This document shows, in pieces, positions 54,377-63,330 of a stretch of 64,000 nt of DNA. This stretch comes from Desertimonas flava (GTDB lineage: Bacteria > Actinomycetota > Acidimicrobiia > Acidimicrobiales > Ilumatobacteraceae): positions 47,185-111,184 of the forward strand of contig NZ_QKYK01000019.1 of NCBI RefSeq assembly GCF_003426815.1, in the 5' to 3' direction. A program made the translations under genes and the position numbers. The notes under the pieces were generated by a model that saw only the letters and a program-made list of their open reading frames with translations, was not told the origin of the DNA and ran no database searches. How positions within the stretch are numbered: position 1 is the stretch's first letter; every line of letters begins with the position of its first letter.

Positions 54377-56110
54377 ATGGCCGACCTGATCACCCTGCTG
54401 TCCGAACGTCTCGCCGCCGCCTTCGACACCGTCGCCGGTACCGCCGGCAACGACCCGGTGGTGCGACCCTCGGATCGCGCTGACGCCCAGGCCAACGGGG
54501 CGCTGCCGCTGGCCAAGCAGCTCGGCCGCAACCCGCGCGAGGTCGCCGAGGCCGTCGTCGCCGCCGCCGAGCTCGACGGCGTCGCCACGGCCGAGATCGC
54601 CGGACCGGGGTTCATCAACCTCACGATTGACGACGACTTCCTCGGCGCCACGGTGGCGTCGGTCGCCGCCGACGAGCGCCTCGGCATCGCCCGCCAGGCC
54701 TCGCGCCGGATCGTCGTCGACTACTCGGCCCCCAACGTGGCCAAGGAGATGCACATCGGTCACCTCCGCACGACAGTGATCGGCGACGCCGTCGTCCGCA
54801 TGCTCACGTTCCTCGGCCACGACGTGATCCGTGAGAACCACATCGGCGACTGGGGCCGGCCGTTCGGCCTGCTCATCCAGTACCTGCTCGACGAGGCTGC
54901 GGCCGGCACGATCGACCTCGAGCACCTGCCCCTCCATGCCCTCGACGACGCCTACAAGGCGGCCAACACCCGGTTCGCCGAGGACCCCGAGTTCGCCGAG
55001 CGGGGCCGGGCCCGGGTCGTCCTGCTGCAACAGCGCGATCCGGAGACGATCGCCCTGTGGACCCGGCTCGTCGAGGCCAGCGAGGACTACTGGACGGAGC
55101 TCTACGGCAAGTTGGGCATCCTGCTCACCAACGACGACGTGGTGGGGGAGAGCTTCTACGAGGACCTCATGCCCAAGGTCGTCCAGCAACTCCACGACGC
55201 CGGCCTGCTGCAGGAGTCCGACGGCGCCCAGGTGGTGTTCCCGCCGGGATTCACCAACCGCGACGGCGACCCGTTGCCCCTCATCGTGCGCAGCAGCGCC
55301 GGCGCCTTCACCTACGCCACGAGCGACCTGGCGTGCGTCGCCGATCGCACCGGGCGCCTCGGCGCCGACACGCTCGTGTACGTGGTCGGCGCTCCCCAGT
55401 CCCAGCACCTGGCGATGGTGTTCGCTGTGAGTGAGATGGCGGGCTGGCTCACCCCGCCGGCCGAGGCGGTCCACGTCCCGTTCGGCAACGTGCTCGGGCC
55501 CGACCGCAAGATGCTGAAGAGCCGCAGCGGCGATCCCGTTCGCTTCATCGACGTCGTCGACGAGGCGATCACCCGCGGTGTCGCCGCCGTCGCCGAGAAG
55601 AATCCCGAGCTGGTCGGCGACGCGCGCGAGTCCATCGGGCACGCCGTCGGCATCGGGGCGCTGAAGTACTTCGACCTGTCGACCGACCGCATCAAGGACT
55701 ACGTCTTCGACTGGGACCGGATGCTCTCGTTCGACGGCAACACGGCGCCCTACCTGCAGTACGCCCACACGCGGATCTGCTCGTTGTTCCGCCGCGCCGA
55801 GGTCGACCGGGCCACGGTTCGTTCGCTCGCGCCGCAGGTGCGGGAGCCGGCCGAGCGGGCCCTCGCCGTCCGTCTCCTCGGCTACGAGGCCGCCGTACTC
55901 GAGACGGTCGAGCGGTACAGCCCACACCGGCTCTGCACCTACCTGTACGAGCTCTCGTCGGACTTCACCGCGTTCTACGAGCACTGCCCGGTACTGCGCG
56001 CCGAGTCCGACGAGATCCGGCTGAGCCGGCTGGCGCTGAGCGACCTGACCGCACGGGTGCTCGCCCACGGCCTCGGTCTGCTCGGTATCGAGGCTCCCGA
56101 ACAGATGTAG
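54377..56110 (+). CDS. argS: arginyl-tRNA synthetase
   Basis: 577 residues, the expected length for a class I arginyl-tRNA synthetase. The N-terminal tRNA-recognition domain is at about 1-105 (AEIAGPGFINLTI). HIGH is at 126-129 (EMHIGHLRTT). A KMSKS-like loop is at about 378 (KMLKSRSGD). The C-terminal DALR anticodon domain is present (EPAERALAVRLLGYEAAVLETVERYSPHRLCTYLYELSSDF, key part RLCTYLYELSSDF). It charges tRNA-Arg, including the tRNA-Arg(CCG) encoded just upstream on the other strand. ATG 54377 gives the correct start. A strong hairpin follows the stop. Confidence 0.98.
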   Translation: MADLITLLSERLAAAFDTVAGTAGNDPVVRPSDRADAQANGALPLAKQLGRNPREVAEAVVAAAELDGVATAEIAGPGFINLTIDDDFLGATVASVAADERLGIARQASRRIVVDYSAPNVAKEMHIGHLRTTVIGDAVVRMLTFLGHDVIRENHIGDWGRPFGLLIQYLLDEAAAGTIDLEHLPLHALDDAYKAANTRFAEDPEFAERGRARVVLLQQRDPETIALWTRLVEASEDYWTELYGKLGILLTNDDVVGESFYEDLMPKVVQQLHDAGLLQESDGAQVVFPPGFTNRDGDPLPLIVRSSAGAFTYATSDLACVADRTGRLGADTLVYVVGAPQSQHLAMVFAVSEMAGWLTPPAEAVHVPFGNVLGPDRKMLKSRSGDPVRFIDVVDEAITRGVAAVAEKNPELVGDARESIGHAVGIGALKYFDLSTDRIKDYVFDWDRMLSFDGNTAPYLQYAHTRICSLFRRAEVDRATVRSLAPQVREPAERALAVRLLGYEAAVLETVERYSPHRLCTYLYELSSDFTAFYEHCPVLRAESDEIRLSRLALSDLTARVLAHGLGLLGIEAPEQM

Positions 56111-56122
56111 CCCGGACGCGGC

Positions 56123-56156
56123 GAGGGCACCGTCGGCCGTGGCCGACGGTGCCCTC
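56123..56156 (+). terminator. terminator after argS
   Basis: GAGGGCACCGTCGGCC pairs with GGCCGACGGTGCCCTC around a two-base GT. It lies 12 bases after the argS stop. Confidence 0.85.
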
Positions 56157-56167
56157 TCTGGTCCCGT

Positions 56168-56187
56168 CGCGGCTCGAGAGAGCCGCG
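56168..56187 (-). terminator. terminator of the small minus-strand gene
   Basis: CGCGGCTC, loop GAGA, GAGCCGCG. It lies 28 bases past the stop of the 48-residue gene at 56216-56362. Confidence 0.6.
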
Positions 56188-56215
56188 GCTAGGTAGCGGG
56201 ATCCTCGAGCGGCGC

Positions 56216-56362
56216 TTACTTGCGCCGCCATCGATGTCGTTGCTGGATGCGCGGCGGCGGTACGGACCGCCGGACGCGGGCTTCGCCCGCAGCGCGACGC
56301 AGCGCCTCGTGGTGCTGCTTCGCCAGCATGATGACGACGTCTGGATGGGTGGACTGGTACAT
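56216..56362 (-). CDS. 48-residue small protein (MYQ type)
   Basis: A small gene with a good ribosome binding site (AGGAG 7 bases upstream of ATG). It starts MYQSTHPDVVIMLAKQHHE and continues into a basic Arg-rich tail. This looks like small actinobacterial proteins beginning MYQ..HP, found as orphan genes of unknown role. It has no membrane segment. It lies between argS and lysA on the opposite strand, so it is not part of their operons. Confidence 0.75.
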   Translation of the reverse strand: MYQSTHPDVVIMLAKQHHEALRRAAGEARVRRSVPPPRIQQRHRWRRK

Positions 56363-56551
56363 GGGATGCTCCTGATGCGTGGGTGGTCGAGAGAGAGGGG
56401 CGTACCGCGCCGAAGGTCGGCGGGGCTGCCGTGGATGGAACGGGTTCGCGTGCCGGCGACCGAGCGCGCCGCGTCCCGTCGGGAGGGCGTGCAGGCGCAG
56501 CCGGACTCGCAGCGCGAGATGTCCGGCCGTGGTCAGCGCAGAGTCAGTGCG

Positions 56552-56641
56552 TCAAGCAAGCGCGAGAGCGCCGCACACGTGGCCGCCTCCGGGGGCGCCG
56601 GCGATGGCGAGCGTCGACTCGGCGAACGTCGTCTTGATCAT
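56552..56641 (-). CDS. 29-residue putative peptide
   Basis: ATG 56641 has a near-perfect ribosome binding site (AAAGGAGG, about 8 bases). The product is 29 residues, Ala/Gly-rich, ending HVCGALALA, then a TGA. It precedes the 48-residue gene by 189 bases on the same strand and could be a leader peptide or an independent small protein. Confidence 0.5.
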   Translation of the reverse strand: MIKTTFAESTLAIAGAPGGGHVCGALALA

Positions 56642-56784
56642 CGTGGGGCCTCCTTTCGGTCGGGGCAGTTGCTCGTTGCTCACGTGGTGAGGACGAGTCT
56701 GCGGTGCGGACGGAGACCAGCATGACCGATCGGCGAGAACGAACCAAGCGAGTTTCGCGCGGCCGCCGTAGATTCGGATTTCGC

Positions 56785-58068
56785 ATGAACAACGCCGGTG
56801 CCATCCCGTTCGGTCTCCTGCCCGATTCGGCGACCGTGTCGAGCGACGGCTCGCTCGAGATCGGTGGGTGTTCGCTGCTCGACATCGCCGCCGAGTTCGG
56901 TACCCCCGCGTTCGTCTACGACACCGACCACATCCGCACCCGCTGTCGGGAGGCCATCGAGGCGTTCGGTCCCGGCCGGGTCGTGTACGCCACCAAGGCC
57001 TTCCTGTGCCGGGCCGTCGCCCGGCTCGTGTACGAGGAGGGCCTGCTGCTCGACGTCGCCAGTGGGGGCGAGCTCCACGTGGTTCGTTCGGCCGGCGTGC
57101 CGGCCTCGGCGTGCACGATGCACGGCAACAACAAGAGCGTCGCCGAGCTGCGGCTGGCGATCAGCGAGCGGGTGCGGCACATCGTGGTGGACAGCTTCGA
57201 CGAGCTCGACCGACTCGATGCCCTGCACGCCGAGGGGCTCCCCGCGCCCGACGTGTTGCTGCGCATCACGCCCGGCGTCCACGCCCACACGCACGAGTAC
57301 ATCGCCACCGGTCAGGACGACTCGAAGTTCGGCTTCAACCTGGGCAACGGCGACGCCGAGCTCGCCGCCAAGCGGGCCGCGTCGTCGACATCGGTGAACC
57401 TCGTCGGGCTCCACTGCCACATCGGCTCCAACGTCTTCGCCGCCGACAGCTACGCCAAGGCCGCCGAGCTGATCGCCGGGTTCGCCGCCCCCTACGAGCT
57501 GCCCGAGCTCGTCGTCGGCGGAGGGCTCGGCGTCGCCTACGTCACCGGTGAGCAGGCCCCCACGATCGCCGACTGGGCGGCGGCGGTGGCCGCCGGCTGC
57601 CGGGCCGCCGGGGTGACCTCGAACGTGTCGGTCGAACCGGGACGAGCCATCGTGGCCTCGGCGGCCGTCACGATCTACGAGGTCGGCACGATCAAGCCGA
57701 TCCCCGGCGTGCGCACCTACGTGGCCGTCGACGGCGGGATGAGCGACAATCCGCGGCCGGTGCTCTACGGCAGCGGCTACGAGGCCTTCCTGCCGCGAGC
57801 ACCCGAGGCCGAGCGGCCCTACGCCGCTCGCGTCGTCGGCAAGCACTGCGAGTCGGGTGACATCCTGCTCTTCGACGCCAGGCTCCCGGCCGACGTCGCC
57901 GTCGGCGACCTCCTGGCCGTTCCCGTGACCGGCGCGTACGGGCACTCGATGGGGTCGAACTACAACAAGGTGCCGCGCCCGCCGGTGGTCTTCGCCGCCG
58001 GCGGCGAGGCCCGCGCCGTGGTCCGTCGCGAGACGATCGACGACCTGCTGGCCACCGATCTGGGCTGA
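56785..58068 (+). CDS. lysA: diaminopimelate decarboxylase
   Basis: About 427 residues from ATG 56785. The PLP-binding Lys71 is in VYATKAFLC. The glycine-rich phosphate loop is VVGGGLGVAY-like, CHIGSNVFAADSY is the family His motif, and GKHCESGDIL carries the active-site Cys contributed across the dimer. SMGSNYN, near the end, is also conserved. It converts meso-diaminopimelate to lysine and is cytoplasmic. The lysine, homoserine and threonine genes lie close together here (lysA, hom, thrC). Confidence 0.96.
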   Translation: MNNAGAIPFGLLPDSATVSSDGSLEIGGCSLLDIAAEFGTPAFVYDTDHIRTRCREAIEAFGPGRVVYATKAFLCRAVARLVYEEGLLLDVASGGELHVVRSAGVPASACTMHGNNKSVAELRLAISERVRHIVVDSFDELDRLDALHAEGLPAPDVLLRITPGVHAHTHEYIATGQDDSKFGFNLGNGDAELAAKRAASSTSVNLVGLHCHIGSNVFAADSYAKAAELIAGFAAPYELPELVVGGGLGVAYVTGEQAPTIADWAAAVAAGCRAAGVTSNVSVEPGRAIVASAAVTIYEVGTIKPIPGVRTYVAVDGGMSDNPRPVLYGSGYEAFLPRAPEAERPYAARVVGKHCESGDILLFDARLPADVAVGDLLAVPVTGAYGHSMGSNYNKVPRPPVVFAAGGEARAVVRRETIDDLLATDLG

Positions 58069-58126
58069 CGGGCCGCGGTCGCCCGAACCGCGGCGTCGGC
58101 GGCGCCGTCTGCCTACCCTGGTCGCT

Positions 58127-58615
58127 ATGGCAGGTCTCATCGCCAAGCTCAGTCGGGCGGTCCGGCGCGCCACCGCCACCGTCAGCAACCGCGAGCGGAA
58201 CACCGGACGGGTCGAGCGCCGCGAGCGCCCGACGGCCCGGCCGGTGGAGTCCGGCATTCGCATCGCGTACTCCCCACAACTGGACGGCGACCCCGACCCC
58301 GGCGAGGTCGTGTGGACCTGGGTGCCGTTCGAGGACGACCCGACGTTGGGCAAGGACCGCCCCGTCGTCATCATCGGCCGGCGGGGCGACGACCTCTCGG
58401 GCGTCGCCCTCACCTCCAAGGGCAAAGCCCGCGACGACTACGTCGAGGTCGGCACCGGCGACTGGGACGGTCGACACCGTCCCAGCTACGCCAAGGTCGA
58501 CCGGCTGCTCGACGTCGACCCCGGCGAGGTCCGGCGCGAGGGCGCGATCCTCAACCGGCGCCAGTTCGACGACGTGATCGAAGCGGTGCGCCGGCTGCAT
58601 GACGTCGCCCGCTGA
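58127..58615 (+). CDS. PemK/MazF-like protein, apparently without antitoxin
   Basis: 162 residues. The N-terminal 45 residues are basic and Arg-rich (KLSRAVRRATATVSNRERN). The core resembles the PemK/MazF fold: DPGEVVWTWVPFEDDPTLGKDRPVVIIGR, then HRPSYAKVDRLLDVDP. MazF toxins cut mRNA at short sequences. There is no small antitoxin gene before or after it, so it may be a domesticated, non-toxic relative; similar stand-alone genes occur in actinobacteria. It lies between lysA and the acetyltransferase gene. Confidence 0.85.
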   Translation: MAGLIAKLSRAVRRATATVSNRERNTGRVERRERPTARPVESGIRIAYSPQLDGDPDPGEVVWTWVPFEDDPTLGKDRPVVIIGRRGDDLSGVALTSKGKARDDYVEVGTGDWDGRHRPSYAKVDRLLDVDPGEVRREGAILNRRQFDDVIEAVRRLHDVAR

Positions 58616-58691
58616 GCCTCGTCGCGCCCGTCGTCGACCCTCCCGAGGGGTCCGCCACGTCGGGCGGGCGTTTCAGTAGGTTCTCGGTCGG

Positions 58692-59555
58692 ATGTCAAGC
58701 ACTGCCGCCAGCCTTCGAACTGACGCAACTGCGGGCGCCCCGCCCCGCCTCGCCGCCGTGCCGGCAGCCCGCCCGGCCGTTCCCGTCACCCAGGCCGACA
58801 TCGCCGGCGACCTGCGGGATCTCGGGCTGGGTCGGGGTGACGTCGTGCTCGTGCACTCCTCGCTGCGCTCGCTCGGCTTCGTCGTTGGCGGCGCCCAGGC
58901 GGTCGTCGCCGCGCTCTTCGACGTGATCGGTCCCCGTGGCACGCTGGTCGTGCCGACCCACTCTGGTGCGTGGTCCGAGCCGAGCCACTGGTCGGGCGAT
59001 CTGCCCGAGGAGTGGTTGGCGACGATCCGCGCCAACACGCCGGCGTTCCATCCGCGGCTCACGCCCACGCAGGGGATGGGCGCCATCGTCGAATGCGTGC
59101 GTCGCTGGCCGGGGTTCATGCGGAGCTGGCACCCGCGTGTCTCGTTCGGTGCGGTCGGTCCGCAGGCCGAGACGATCCTGTCCGACCACGCCTGGCCGTC
59201 GGGGTTCGGCGAACGATCGCCCGTCGGCCGGCTCTACGAGCTCGGCGCCCGCATCCTCCTGCTCGGCGTGTCGCACGCCAACTCCTCGGCGCTGCACCTC
59301 GCCGAGCAACGGGCCCACTGGCCGGGGAAGCGTTGGATCGACCAGGGCGCCTCCGTCACCGTCGACGGCGAGCGACGCTGGGTCCAGTGGCGCGAACTCG
59401 ACCACGATCCGTCGGACTTCGACGCCATCGGCGAGGCGATCGCCGAGGCCCGGGTGGAGACCGTCGGCTGGGTCGGACGCGCCCAGGCGCGCCTGATGCC
59501 GGTGCGCGACGCCGTCGACGTCGCCGTCGACTGGATCTCCTCGCACCGCGCGTAG
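58692..59555 (+). CDS. AAC(3)-family N-acetyltransferase
   Basis: A 287-residue protein of the aminoglycoside 3-N-acetyltransferase family. It carries VLVHSSLRSLGFVVGGAQAVV, the conserved HPRVSFGAVGP and LLLGVSHANSSALHLAEQRA. Proteins of this fold acetylate antibiotics, but chromosomal relatives such as YokD may act on other amines. Whether this confers resistance cannot be said from the sequence. It lies between PemK-like and hom genes, and is transcribed with them. Confidence 0.9.
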   Translation: MSSTAASLRTDATAGAPPRLAAVPAARPAVPVTQADIAGDLRDLGLGRGDVVLVHSSLRSLGFVVGGAQAVVAALFDVIGPRGTLVVPTHSGAWSEPSHWSGDLPEEWLATIRANTPAFHPRLTPTQGMGAIVECVRRWPGFMRSWHPRVSFGAVGPQAETILSDHAWPSGFGERSPVGRLYELGARILLLGVSHANSSALHLAEQRAHWPGKRWIDQGASVTVDGERRWVQWRELDHDPSDFDAIGEAIAEARVETVGWVGRAQARLMPVRDAVDVAVDWISSHRA

Positions 59556-59625
59556 CCCCCGGCCCGGCACCGTTCGCGAACGGGCACGGTGAGAAATCCG
59601 CCCGGCCATTAACCTCGGTCTCGCT

Positions 59626-60936
59626 ATGACCGCTGCGGCCGCTCCCCACGACCAGCCCACTCGCGTCCGGATCGGAGTGCTCGGCTGCGGCAACGTGGGC
59701 GCGGCGTTCGTCCGCCTGGTCGGCGAGCAGGCCAAGGAGATCGAGACGCGCACGGGTGTCCACCTCGAAGTGACGCGCATCGCCGTGCGCAACCTCTCCC
59801 GCGACCGCGGGCTGGACATCGACCCGTCGCTGTTCACGAACGACGCCGGCGACATCGTCGCCGATCCCGACATCGACCTCGTCGTCGAGGTCATCGGGGG
59901 CATCGAGCCGGCACGCGAATTGATCAGCGACGCCCTGACGGCGGGCAAACCCGTCGTGACCGGCAACAAGGAGCTGTTGGCCAACGTCGGCGTCGAACTG
60001 TTCGAGACAGCCGACCGCGCCGGCGTCGACCTCCTCTTCGAGGCGGCCGTCGCCGGGGGCATCCCCATCGTGCGAGCGTTGCGTGAGAGCCTCCGCGGCG
60101 AGCCGATCCGCAGGGTGATGGGCATCGTCAACGGCACCACCAACTACATCCTGACGAAGATGACCGATCACGGCGCCACGTACCAGTCGGCGCTCACCGA
60201 GGCGCAACAGCTCGGTTACGCCGAGCGTGACCCGACGGCCGACGTCGAGGGCTTCGACGCCGGGGCCAAGGCGGCGATCATGGCCTCGATCGCCTCCGGA
60301 TCGAAGGTGGTGGCCGGCCACGTGTACCACGAGGGGATCTCCCACGTGTCGGTGGCCGACATCGAGGTGGCCCGCCGGCTCGGCTACGTCGTCAAGCTGC
60401 TGGCCATCATCGACCTCGACGCGGCGAACGGTTCGGTGGCCGTGCGCGTCCATCCGGCGATGGTGCCCGACCACCATCCGCTCGCCAGCGTCCGCGACAG
60501 CTACAACGCGGTCTTCGTGGAGGGCGACGCCGTGGGGTCGTTGATGTTCTACGGCCGCGGGGCTGGCGGCAACCCGACGGCCAGCGCCGTGCTGGGTGAC
60601 GTGATCGACGCCGCCGTCAACCTCGCCAAGGGCACCCACGGAACGCTCGGCTCGTTCGGCCGCGCGCAGATCCGGCCCATCGACGAGACCACGTCGGAGT
60701 ACCTGCTCGGGCTCGAGGTGGTCGACGAGCCGGGCGTGCTCCATGCCGTCACCGGCGTCCTGGCGGCCAACGGGGTGAGCATCCGCGCGGCTGAACAGGA
60801 AGGGCTGGGCCCCGAAGCCCGGCTGGTGTTCATCACCCACGCGGCCAAGGAGTCGGCCATCCAGACCACGGTGCAGGGCCTCCGCGATCTCCCGTCGGTC
60901 CGCAGCGTCTCAGGGCTACTCCGGGTCGTGGGCTGA
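59626..60936 (+). CDS. hom: homoserine dehydrogenase
   Basis: 436 residues. NAD(P)-binding GVLGCGNVGAAF, catalytic GIVNGTTNYILTKM, and YAERDPTADVEGFDAGAKA are present. A C-terminal ACT domain (about 355-435, VVDEPGVLHAVTGVLAANGVS) allows threonine feedback control. It reduces aspartate semialdehyde to homoserine for threonine and methionine. It is followed directly by thrC (11 bases), so the two are an operon. Confidence 0.98.
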   Translation: MTAAAAPHDQPTRVRIGVLGCGNVGAAFVRLVGEQAKEIETRTGVHLEVTRIAVRNLSRDRGLDIDPSLFTNDAGDIVADPDIDLVVEVIGGIEPARELISDALTAGKPVVTGNKELLANVGVELFETADRAGVDLLFEAAVAGGIPIVRALRESLRGEPIRRVMGIVNGTTNYILTKMTDHGATYQSALTEAQQLGYAERDPTADVEGFDAGAKAAIMASIASGSKVVAGHVYHEGISHVSVADIEVARRLGYVVKLLAIIDLDAANGSVAVRVHPAMVPDHHPLASVRDSYNAVFVEGDAVGSLMFYGRGAGGNPTASAVLGDVIDAAVNLAKGTHGTLGSFGRAQIRPIDETTSEYLLGLEVVDEPGVLHAVTGVLAANGVSIRAAEQEGLGPEARLVFITHAAKESAIQTTVQGLRDLPSVRSVSGLLRVVG

Positions 60937-60947
60937 GCGCGTCGACC

Positions 60948-62333
60948 ATGCGCTACGTGTCCACTCGCGGCACGGCACCCGAGCTCGCCTTCTCGGACGT
61001 GCTCCTCGCCGGTCTCGCCACCGATGGCGGCCTGTACGTCCCGTGCCGCTGGCCGGAGCTGCCGTCCGCCGACGAGCTCGACTCCTGCAGCACGTACGCC
61101 GAGGTCGCCGCGGCGGTGATCCAGCCGTTCATCGGCGACGACATCGCCGCCGACGAGATCGCCGCGATGTGCGCCGACGCCTACGGCACGTTCCGCCACG
61201 ACGCGGTCGTGCCGCTGGTGCAGGTCGGCCACCGCCAGTGGATCGCCGAGCTGTTCCACGGCCCGACGCTGGCGTTCAAGGACGTCGCGCTGCAACTGGT
61301 CGGCCGTCTCTTCGACCACGTCCTCGCCGCCCGCGACGAGCGGGTGACCATCGTCGGCGCGACGAGCGGCGACACCGGGTCGGCGGCGATCGAGGCGGTG
61401 CGGCACTGCGATCGCGTCGACATCGTCATCCTCTACCCGCGCGGGGGCCCGAGCGAGGTGCAGCGACGTCAGATGACCACCGTCGACTCGCCGAACGTGC
61501 GCGCCGTGGCCGTGGAGGGGACCTTCGACGACTGCCAGGACCTGGTCAAGGCGATGTTCAACGACTCCCCGTTCCGGGAGCGCATGCGCCTGTCTGCCGT
61601 CAACTCCATCAACTGGGCCAGGGTGATGGCCCAGACCGTCTATTACGTCACCGCCGCCCGCGCCCTGCGGCAGCCGATCACGGCGTGCGTCCCCACCGGG
61701 AACTTCGGCAACATCTTCGCCGGTTGGGTGGCCCAGGCGATGGGGGCGCCGATCGCCGACTTCATCGTCGCCTCGAACACCAACGACATCCTCACCCGGT
61801 TCGTCAACGACCGCGACATGTCGATGCGCCCGGTCGTGCCCACCAGCAGCCCGTCGATGGACATCCTCGTGTCGTCGAACTTCGAGCGGCTGCTGTTCGA
61901 GATGAACGGCCGTCAGGGCGCTCGGACCGCCGAACAGCTGATCCGCTTCCGCGAGGTGGGTCGCCTCGACGTGCCGGCCGACCTCCATGAGCGGTGGATC
62001 GACGGCCGCTTCCGCGCCGCACGTTTCGACGACGACGAGGTCGCCGCCGAGATGCGCCGGATGTACCAGGGGTGCGGGCTGCTGATCGACCCCCACACGG
62101 CGACGGGAACCGCCGCGGCCCGCCGCCTCGCCGGCGATCTTCCGGTCGTCACGATGGCGACGGCCCATCCGGCGAAGTTCCCCGATGCCGTCGCTGCGGC
62201 GACCGGCGTGACGCCGGCGCTCCCGGACCACCTGGCCGACCTGTTCGACCGGCCGGAGCGCAGCGACGTGGTCCCCGCCGACCTCTCGGTCGTCGAGGAC
62301 TACGTCGCGACACGGTTCCCGCCCGAGCGTTGA
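60948..62333 (+). CDS. thrC: threonine synthase
   Basis: 461 residues, the long type. The start MRYVSTRGTAPELAF and the PLP Lys111 in HGPTLAFKDVALQL are diagnostic. The phosphate loop is ATSGDTGSAAIEA, and CVPTGNFGNIFAGW also contacts the cofactor. It turns O-phosphohomoserine into threonine. Homoserine kinase (thrB) is not next to it. The window instead has a convergent secreted gene 12 bases after its stop. Confidence 0.98.
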   Translation: MRYVSTRGTAPELAFSDVLLAGLATDGGLYVPCRWPELPSADELDSCSTYAEVAAAVIQPFIGDDIAADEIAAMCADAYGTFRHDAVVPLVQVGHRQWIAELFHGPTLAFKDVALQLVGRLFDHVLAARDERVTIVGATSGDTGSAAIEAVRHCDRVDIVILYPRGGPSEVQRRQMTTVDSPNVRAVAVEGTFDDCQDLVKAMFNDSPFRERMRLSAVNSINWARVMAQTVYYVTAARALRQPITACVPTGNFGNIFAGWVAQAMGAPIADFIVASNTNDILTRFVNDRDMSMRPVVPTSSPSMDILVSSNFERLLFEMNGRQGARTAEQLIRFREVGRLDVPADLHERWIDGRFRAARFDDDEVAAEMRRMYQGCGLLIDPHTATGTAAARRLAGDLPVVTMATAHPAKFPDAVAAATGVTPALPDHLADLFDRPERSDVVPADLSVVEDYVATRFPPER

Positions 62334-62345
62334 CCGGCTCGGTGC

Positions 62346-63215
62346 TCAGCCCGTCGTGGCCGGGGCGTCCATCGACGCTGTCCCCGGCACCTCGATCGTG
62401 TCGCCGGTGACCGTGAACTCCTGCACCATGCCGTGGACGAAGTGCGGCGCCGGCTCGTCACCCATCGGAGCCGACCCGGCAGGGGCGCTGGCGTCGGACG
62501 GGGGTTCCGACGGCCCCGACTCGGCCGCCAGCATCTGCTCCAGCACCTCGGGCGTGGTTCCTTCGGGGATGAAGCAGACGGCGATGTAGTCACCGGGTGC
62601 GAGGTCGGCGACGGTGTGTCCCGTCTCGCCGGGAGCGGCGAACGCCACAGCGAGGACCTGCACTTGGGTGAACGCCTCCTCCTCGGGCATCGCGAGCAGC
62701 TCCTCGGCCGACGCCGTCACTCCGTCGTTCTTGCGGACGAGGATGATCTCGTGCATCTCCTCGCCGTTGTTGGTCAGCGACACGACGGTCGGGCCGGACG
62801 CCAACTCCTCGGGCAGGCCGCCGAACGCGTACTCCGTGGCGAGTACCTCGACGGCGGCGAACCCACAGTTGGCTTTCACGTAGTCGATCATCTCGCCGTA
62901 CGCGGCGTTGAACTCCGGCGTGGGCGGGCCGTCCATCGGCGCGTTGTCGATCGCCGCGGCGACCGCGTCGGCGAGGTCCGCGGGAGCCGCCTCGGTGACG
63001 GCCGCGACGGCAGGCTCGATCATCGCCGGGTCGCCGGACGACATCGCCGTCTCCAGCGCGAGATGCGCCGTGCAGTAGGCCATGGCATCGCTGCTCGGTG
63101 GCGCCGGCTCGGTGCCGGCGGCCGCCAGGCCGGCCGGAAGGGTGACCGAGGCGACCGCCATCGCCACGCCGATGTAGCGGCGCGAGGACGCGCCACGAGA
63201 GAGAAGGTGTTGCAT
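62346..63215 (-). CDS. secreted cupredoxin-like protein
   Basis: About 289 residues with a signal peptide (residues 1-33, ending near LAAAG). The middle contains a cupredoxin-like beta-sandwich: PTVVSLTNNGEEMHEIILVRKNDG, then APGDYIAVCFIPEG. The His in EMHE and the Cys in YIAVCF are the copper-ligand candidates; the fourth ligand is not obvious. The C-terminal portion is Pro/Ser/Ala-rich and includes PHFVHGM. It may bind copper or be a structural relative. ATG 63215 is supported by AGGAG 6 bases upstream. It is convergent with thrC. Confidence 0.8.
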   Translation of the reverse strand: MQHLLSRGASSRRYIGVAMAVASVTLPAGLAAAGTEPAPPSSDAMAYCTAHLALETAMSSGDPAMIEPAVAAVTEAAPADLADAVAAAIDNAPMDGPPTPEFNAAYGEMIDYVKANCGFAAVEVLATEYAFGGLPEELASGPTVVSLTNNGEEMHEIILVRKNDGVTASAEELLAMPEEEAFTQVQVLAVAFAAPGETGHTVADLAPGDYIAVCFIPEGTTPEVLEQMLAAESGPSEPPSDASAPAGSAPMGDEPAPHFVHGMVQEFTVTGDTIEVPGTASMDAPATTG

Positions 63216-63330
63216 GATTGCTCCTGTTCGATCCACCGCGCTGAAAGCGAACGGAAATCTAGGTCCGCTGGCGGCCGGCCGCCACCGATTTATTCCACCG
63301 ATCGGTGGCAATAGCCCAATCGTCGTGGGT

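Noticed and set aside
56234..56725. 163-residue plus-strand reading frame between argS and lysA
   Set aside because: Lies over two well-supported small minus-strand genes, with composition of a shadow frame.
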